Assembly (NCBI GenBank): GCA_964017235.1
Contig: OZ024936.1
Coordinates: 61,865,028 to 61,929,027 of the forward strand
Length of the DNA stretch: 64,000 bases
From: Sabellastarte sp. h YS-2021
Lineage: Eukaryota; Annelida; Polychaeta; Sabellida; Sabellidae
Direction: 5' to 3'
Position 1 is the first letter of the stretch. Each line of letters opens with the position of its first letter. Below, in pieces: positions 58,601 through 64,000 of this stretch. The translations under genes and the position numbers were made by a program. The notes under the pieces are model-generated. The model did not search any database and was not told where the DNA came from. It saw only the letters and a list, made by a program, of their open reading frames with translations.

Positions 58601-59982
58601 ACTATCTTTGAACGCACGTCTTATTTGTAGATTTTGACAGTTGCTGGGAAAGCCCTTGTGAGCTATATTTAGAAACAAATGTTGGTCGGTGTGTCACGTG
58701 ACCAGCTTGCTGGTCGGAGGGACAACGTGATTGGCTGGTTGGAGATGACGATCAGCTTCGTGAACTGGTCGGAAAATCACGTGACCAACTTCGGGGATAC
58801 GCCCTCACTAGAGGTGTTCTTTCCTTATATCATAGTAAACGTAAGCTTACTAGTCTACTGATGTCTGTAGTAGAGAAGTCTGTACCAGTACGCTGGAGGT
58901 GGATTACAGGAACTAAAAAACTGGAATCACAGTAGACGTGAGTGCAAAGAATGTACTTCCGACCTTCTTGTTCGGTAAATCACGTGATAAACTTCGTGAC
59001 TGGTCGGTGAAAACACGTGACCAGCTTCGTGAAGACACGCGATTGGCTGACTGGGTATGACGTCAGAGGTCGCGTTCTTTTAGCTGGCCGGTCGGCTGAT
59101 GCTTTAAAAGCAGAAAAGCCTGGACCAGTGCACTCTGTAGATGAAATTCCTGGCCGGTCTGAAGTCGGTTCTTCTTCTCAGCCGGCTGTACACTCAAACC
59201 AGTTTCCTGGCCATCCACTGCCCTTACTACCGACACAAGTGCCGGGTCCATAAGGGTGGGACTGAGAGTGACAAAAGTTCCTTCTATGTAGAAAATACTT
59301 GAGAGGTCGGTTGAAGAAATCTGAAGAATTCACCTCTTGTTTCTGATGAAAAATATTCGAGCTAGGCTGGTGTGACTGATGCTAAACAGCAGAGAAGTCG
59401 GTACCAGTGCGCTCTGAAGAAATCTGAAGAATTCATCTCATGCTTTTGATTAAAAAACACCAAATACTCGAGCTGGGCTGGTGTGACTGATGCTTTACAG
59501 CAGAGAAGTCGGTACCAGTGCGCTCTGAAGAATGCATCTGTGATGGGGAATTCCTTCCATTCACAGATTTCAAAACTACGTAGACTGAAGATCTCGTGTA
59601 GAGACGTTTCTATGGTGATTGTAGCTGGGAGGTTATAGATGAAAATTTCAAACAAAAGACACGGATAAAATACCTGTTAGAAGTATATCCATAATTCTCA
59701 ATATTGTTGATCTGCCCCTAACAACACAAAGGTTGAATGGGAGGAAACTAGCAAAATGGCTGCCTTCATATATCTCGTCGATTACTGCCCTATCATCAAT
59801 AATAAAATGAGCCAACTAGGGAGCGTTTCCAGCAGATTTCTAAATGTATATCCGTGCTTGACCAGCTGGTAACACTTTACAAAGAAACTCTCCACATATA
59901 AGGTTTAAAAACCGTCATAAAGCACACTTTTCCTTTAAAATTCTGGAGATGTTGAAAACACGTCTGCACAGTACACGCGCCA
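58601..59982. repeat. DIRS leader with dispersed short repeats
   Basis: AGCAGAGAAGTCGGTACCAG with GTGCGCTCTGAAGAA occurs twice (59390 and 59501, about 111 bp apart) and in weaker form near 58870 and 59110. Several CACGTGACCAGCTTCGTGA words lie at 58690-59040. No protein recognised. Confidence 0.6.
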
Positions 59983-60174
59983 AACGAAAAAGATGCTATG
60001 ACGTCAGGTTGTCTAGACAGGAAGGAAGTACGAGGCGCCATCTGGGGAGTGCACAGTACTACGGACCGGCCAGCCGGTGGCAACACAGGACGTCTTTTTC
60101 TGGCGTTTGGCGGGCCGGTCTGCGCCGACCGGATTAGCAATTGTCCATTGGATAGGATGTATTAACGCAATAAA
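59983..60174. repeat. DIRS right inverted terminal repeat
   Basis: Inverse of the left repeat over about 170 bp; the outermost part (GATGTATTAACGCAATAAAA) is different from the left terminus but is found in the internal complementary region. Confidence 0.92.
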
Positions 60175-60179
60175 ATGAA

Positions 60180-60830
60180 ATTTTTCCCCTTTGGACAGGA
60201 CACTCTTGTATCACCCTGTGGGTCAAAAATTCGCTCGAAATCGCTCGATCTCTTATGGTTTTTGAGATATTGACACTTTTTCATTTTCCGCAAAAATCTA
60301 AGATGGCCGCCAAAAGTGGCGAAAATTGAAATTTTCCCCCTTTGCACAGGAGACTCTTGTACCACCCTGCAGGTCAAAAATTTGCTCGAAATCGCTCTAT
60401 CTCTTACGGTTTTCGAGATATTGACACTTTTCTATTTTCCGCAAAAATCCAAAATGGCCGCCAAAAGTGGCGAAAATCGATATTTTTCCCCTTTGCACAG
60501 GACACTCTTGTGCTACCCTTCTGGTCAAAAATTCACTTGAAATCGCTCTATCTCTTACGGTTTTAGAGATATTCACACTTTTCCATTTTCCGCAAAAATC
60601 CAAGATGGCTGCCAAAAGTGGTGAAAATTGAAATTTTACCCCTTTGCACAGGACATTCTTGTACTACCTTGCAGGTCAAAAATTCGCTCGAAATCACTCT
60701 ATCTCTTATGGTTTTCGAGATATTCACACTTTTTCATTTTTTTCCGCTAAAATCCAAGATGGCCGCCAAAAGTGGCGAAAATTGAAATCTTTCCCCTTTG
60801 CATAGGACACTTTTGTACTACCCTGAAGGT
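60180..60830. repeat. 151-bp tandem monomers of family B (second copy)
   Basis: Four to five monomers matching 34085-34740, with one extra monomer (60345-60490) relative to the first copy. Confidence 0.88.
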
Positions 60831-61099
60831 CTAAATGCAATAGTTTTCAAGTTACAAGTGATTTCACTCATGATGGAAGTTAGTGAAAAATCCAAAAGTA
60901 GCTATTACTCACTTATCTATTGAGATAGACACCCAAGTTACTCACCATGTTGTTGCTGTGGGAAAAAGTAGGTGAATAACATATTTTAACAAAATGCTCT
61001 AAATACAATACTTTTCAAGTTATAATCGATTTAGTGCATGATTTCATTAATTTTAATGCATTAAAAATTATTTTAATAATTCATAAAAAAACTTTAGCA

Positions 61100-63475
61100 T
61101 GTGAAATATCTCCAAAATGTAGGTGAATGAGTTATTTGAGAAATACTGGCTATCTGCAATACTTTTAGTGATAATAGGCAATTACTCATTTTGAGTAGGT
61201 GAGTAATTAGATATGGATCTGAAAATTCACTAATTGAAAGTTCTCCCAAAATATAGGTGAAGTGAGTTATTTGAAAAATACTGGCTATCTGCAATACTTT
61301 TTTAGAGATAATTCGCATTTACTCATTTTGAGTAGGTGAGTAATTACCTACAGGTTTGGAACTTCACCATGTGAAAGCTCTTCCAAAAGTAGATGAATGA
61401 GTTATTTGATAAAAATTGGGTACCCACAATACTTTTAGAGATAATTAGCATTTACTCATTTTGAGTAGGTGAGTAATTACCTACGGGTCTGAAACTTCAC
61501 CAATGCGAAAGCTCTTTCAAAAGTAGATGAATGAGTTATTTGAGAAAAATTGGCTATCTGCAATACTTTTAGAGATAATTCTCATTTACTCATTTTGAGT
61601 AGGTGAGTAATTAGCTATGGGTCTGAAACTTCACCATGTGACAGCTCTTCCAAAAGTAGATGAGTTATTTGAGAAAAATTGACTATCTGCAATACTTTCA
61701 GAGATAATTCGCATTTACTCATTTTGAGTAGGTGAGTAATTAGTTACAGGTCTGAAACTTCACCAAGTGAAAGCTCTCCTAAAAGTACATGAATGAGTTA
61801 TTTGAGAAAAATTGGCTAGCTGCAATACTTTTAGAGATAATTCGCAGTTACTCATTTTGAGTAGGTGAGTAATTAGCTACAGGTCTGAAACTTCACCATG
61901 TGAAAGCTGTCCCAAAAGTAGGTGAATGAGTTATTTGAGAAAAATAGGCTATATGCAATACTCTTAGAGATAATTCGCATTTACTTATTTTGAGTAGGTG
62001 AGTTATTACCTATGGGTCTGAAACTTTGCCATGTGAAAGCTCTTCCAAAAGTAGATGAATGAGTTATTTGAGAAAAATTGGCTATCTGCAATACTTTTAG
62101 AGATAATTAGCATTTACTCATTTTGAGTAGGTGAGTAATTAGCTATGGGTCTGAAACTTCACCATGTGAAAGCTCTTCCAAAAGTAGATGAATGAGTTAT
62201 TTGAGAAAAATTGGCTATCTGCAATACTTTTAGAGATAATTAGCATTTACTCATTTTGAGTAGGTGAGTAATTAGCTACGGGTCTGAAACTTCACCAAGT
62301 GAAAGCTCTCCCAAAAGTAGGTGAATGAGTTATTTGAGAAAAATTGGCTATCTGCAATACTTTTAGAGAGAATTCGCATTTACTCATTTTGAGTAGGTGA
62401 GTAATTAGCTATGGGTCTGAAACTTCACCATGTGAAAGCTCTTCCAAAAGTAGATGAATGAGTTATTTGAGAAAAATTGGCTATCTGCAATACTTTTAGA
62501 GATAATTCGCATTTACTCATTTTGAGTAGGTGAGTAATTAGCTATGGGTCTGAAACTTCACCATGTGAAAGCTCTTCCAAAAGTAGATGAATGAGTTATT
62601 TGAGAAAAATTGGCTATCTGCAATACTTTTAGAGATAATTAGTATTTACTCATTTTGAGTAGGTGAGTAATTAGCTACGGGTCTGAAACTTCACCAAGTG
62701 AAAGCTCTCCCAAAAGTAGGTGAATGAGTTATTTGAGAAAAATTGGCTATCTGCAATACTTTTAGAGAGAATTCGCATTTACTCATTTTGAGTAGGTGAG
62801 TAATTAGCTATGGGTCTGAAACTTCACCATGTGAAAGCTCTTCCAAAAGTAGATGAATGAGTTATTTGAGAAAAATTGGCTATCTGCAATACTTTTAGAG
62901 ATAATTCGCATTTACTCATTTTGAGTAGGTGAGTAATTAGCTATGGGTCTGAAACTTCACCATGTGAAAGCTCTTCCAAAAGTAAATGAATGAGTTATTT
63001 GAGAAAAATTGGCTATCTGCAATACTTTTAGAGATATTTAGCATTTACTCATTTTGAGTAGGTGAGAAATTAGCTACAGGTCTGACACTTCTCCAAGTGA
63101 AAGCTCTCGCAAAAGTAGGTGAATGAGTTATTTGAGAAAAATTGGCTATCTTCTATACTTTTAGAGATAATTCGCATTTACTCATTTTGAGTAGGTGAGA
63201 AATTAGCTAGGGGTCTGAAACCTCACTAAGTGAAAGGTCTTCCAAAAGTATATGAATGAGTTATTTGAGAAAAATTGGCTATCTGCAATACTTTTAGACA
63301 TAATTAGCATTTACTCATTTTGAGTAGGTGAGTAACTAGCTACGCGTCTGAAACTTAACCAAGTGAAAGCTCTCCCAAAAGTAGGTGAATGAGTTATTTG
63401 AGAAAAATTGGCTACTTGCAATACTTTTAGAGATAATTCGCATTTACTCATTTTGAGGAGGTGAGTAAGTAGGCC
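61100..63475. repeat. 133-bp satellite array (about 18 monomers)
   Basis: The same monomers as 34985-41890. The first five and last four match the ends of that array in order; the middle, which holds the 1596-bp higher-order repeat there, is far shorter here. Confidence 0.93.
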
Positions 63476-64000
63476 AAAGTTCACCAAACCATTTTCCCCT
63501 TAGCATAGGATACTCTAGTACTACCCTGTGGTTCAAAAAGTTTGCTCGAAATTTCTCTATCTCTTACAGTTTGAGAGATATTTCTGATTTTTCACATTTT
63601 CACTAAAAGTAGCAATAAAGTAGCCATTACTCACTTGTACATTGAGCAACAGTTGTGAAACTTAAATACGTTACAGTTCACAAAAAAGTACATGAACAAC
63701 ATATTTGAGAGAAATTGTGTAGCTGCAATACTTTTGAAGATATAAGCCATTTACTCATTATGGTTATCATTAAAAATTGAAAAAGTAGCTATTACTCACT
63801 TAGCTATGGAGATACACTTCCAAATTACTGACCATGTTGTAGCTGTGGAGAAAGTAGCTGAACATCATATTGGAACAAAATTGTGTAGCTGCAATACTTT
63901 TGAAGATATAAGCCATTTACTCATTGACAGTTAAAAGTCATATAATTATATTAGGTAAAAGCGCTATTACTCACTCAAAAGTAGGCCAAAGTTCACCAAA
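63476..64000. repeat. About 168-bp / 512-bp compound repeat, cut by window end
   Basis: Matches 41884-42236, with one difference: here the 151-bp-type monomer (CTCTATCTCTTACAGTTTGA) continues into the TTTTCACTAAAAGTAGCAAT segment, which copy 1 skips at this point (41980). Confidence 0.85.

Larger units (their letters stand above)
53825..60174 (-). mobile_element. DIRS-type tyrosine-recombinase retrotransposon, decayed
   Basis: A 6.35-kb element with inverted terminal repeats, an internal complementary region, and remains of reverse transcriptase, RNase H and tyrosine recombinase in that order on the minus strand. This is the full DIRS ground plan. DIRS elements integrate as circles by tyrosine recombinase and make no target duplication, and none is seen. 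Stops, a broken catalytic box and small duplications show it is dead. Its base composition is clearly more G+C-rich than the surroundings. No gag-like protein is recognised in 57520-59980. Confidence 0.92.
53622..64000 (+). mobile_element. Family B element, second copy, split by a DIRS retrotransposon
   Basis: 53622-53824 matches 33869-34070 and 60175-64000 matches 34080-42250, with a shorter satellite (about 18 against 52 monomers) and no higher-order repeat. The DIRS element sits between CGAAAGT and AATGAAATTTTTCCCC, which lie about 8 bp apart in the intact copy (34070-34090). The right end is outside the window. Confidence 0.8.

Noticed and set aside
59362..59655. 97-codon frame as an upstream TRAM1-like exon or DIRS gag
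   Set aside because: The residues do not match the TRAM1 N-terminus or a gag domain, and the frame is built on the 111-bp leader repeats.
59877..60140. 87-codon frame in the right DIRS terminal repeat (and its twin at 53866-54054)
   Set aside because: It is the same inverted repeat read at both ends; no protein family and no start context.

Overview
The window is animal nuclear DNA. It holds one recognisable host gene, broken into small exons and buried in repeats. On the minus strand, seven short blocks with correct splice sites and matching codon phases spell out the middle of a TRAM1-like (translocating chain-associated membrane) protein. In transcript order they are 53321-53209, 45743-45627, 44872-44814, 13011-12981, 4409-4356, 3015-2945 and 980-870. 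They total 556 coding bases spread over 52.5 kb. The 5' exons should lie above position 64000 and the 3' exons below position 1. The organism is probably a marine invertebrate. The hairpin-ended repeats resemble non-autonomous Helitron-like elements common in molluscs and other lophotrochozoans, but the species cannot be fixed from this sequence.

Layout: 1-836 is the 3' part of a satellite-bearing element (family A here), ending 34 bp from an exon. 870-4409 holds three exons, a MITE, a small hairpin-ended element (family C), two 5S-rRNA-derived fragments and a family D tail. 4443-12684 is a three-level nest: a family D element split by a 5'-truncated LINE, itself split by a full family A element that carries a 133-bp satellite array. 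14752-18009 is an uninterrupted copy of the same D element. 19144-32826 is a nearly identical tandem array of a 2965-bp unit (4.6 copies). 33868-44455 is a large hairpin-ended element (family B) carrying 151-bp repeats, about 52 copies of the 133-bp satellite (with a 12-monomer, 1596-bp higher-order repeat) and about 168-bp repeats. 44.6-46.7 kb holds two exons, a tRNA-like sequence and a SINE. 47257-53190 holds two family A copies head to tail. 53622-64000 is a second copy of the 33.9-42 kb block, split by a decayed DIRS-type tyrosine-recombinase retrotransposon (53825-60174).

No element looks intact at the protein level: the LINE and DIRS coding regions are truncated or broken, and most other open frames are chance frames in A+T-rich satellites. 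The main unusual signal is structural. Four element families share one architecture (the 5' sequence repeats the left arm of a 3'-terminal hairpin), and at least two carry long satellite arrays. The monomers of five tandem-repeat classes (133, 151, about 168, 169 bp and those inside the 2965-bp unit) share a common core, which suggests a single ancestral repeat spread by mobile elements through the introns of one gene.
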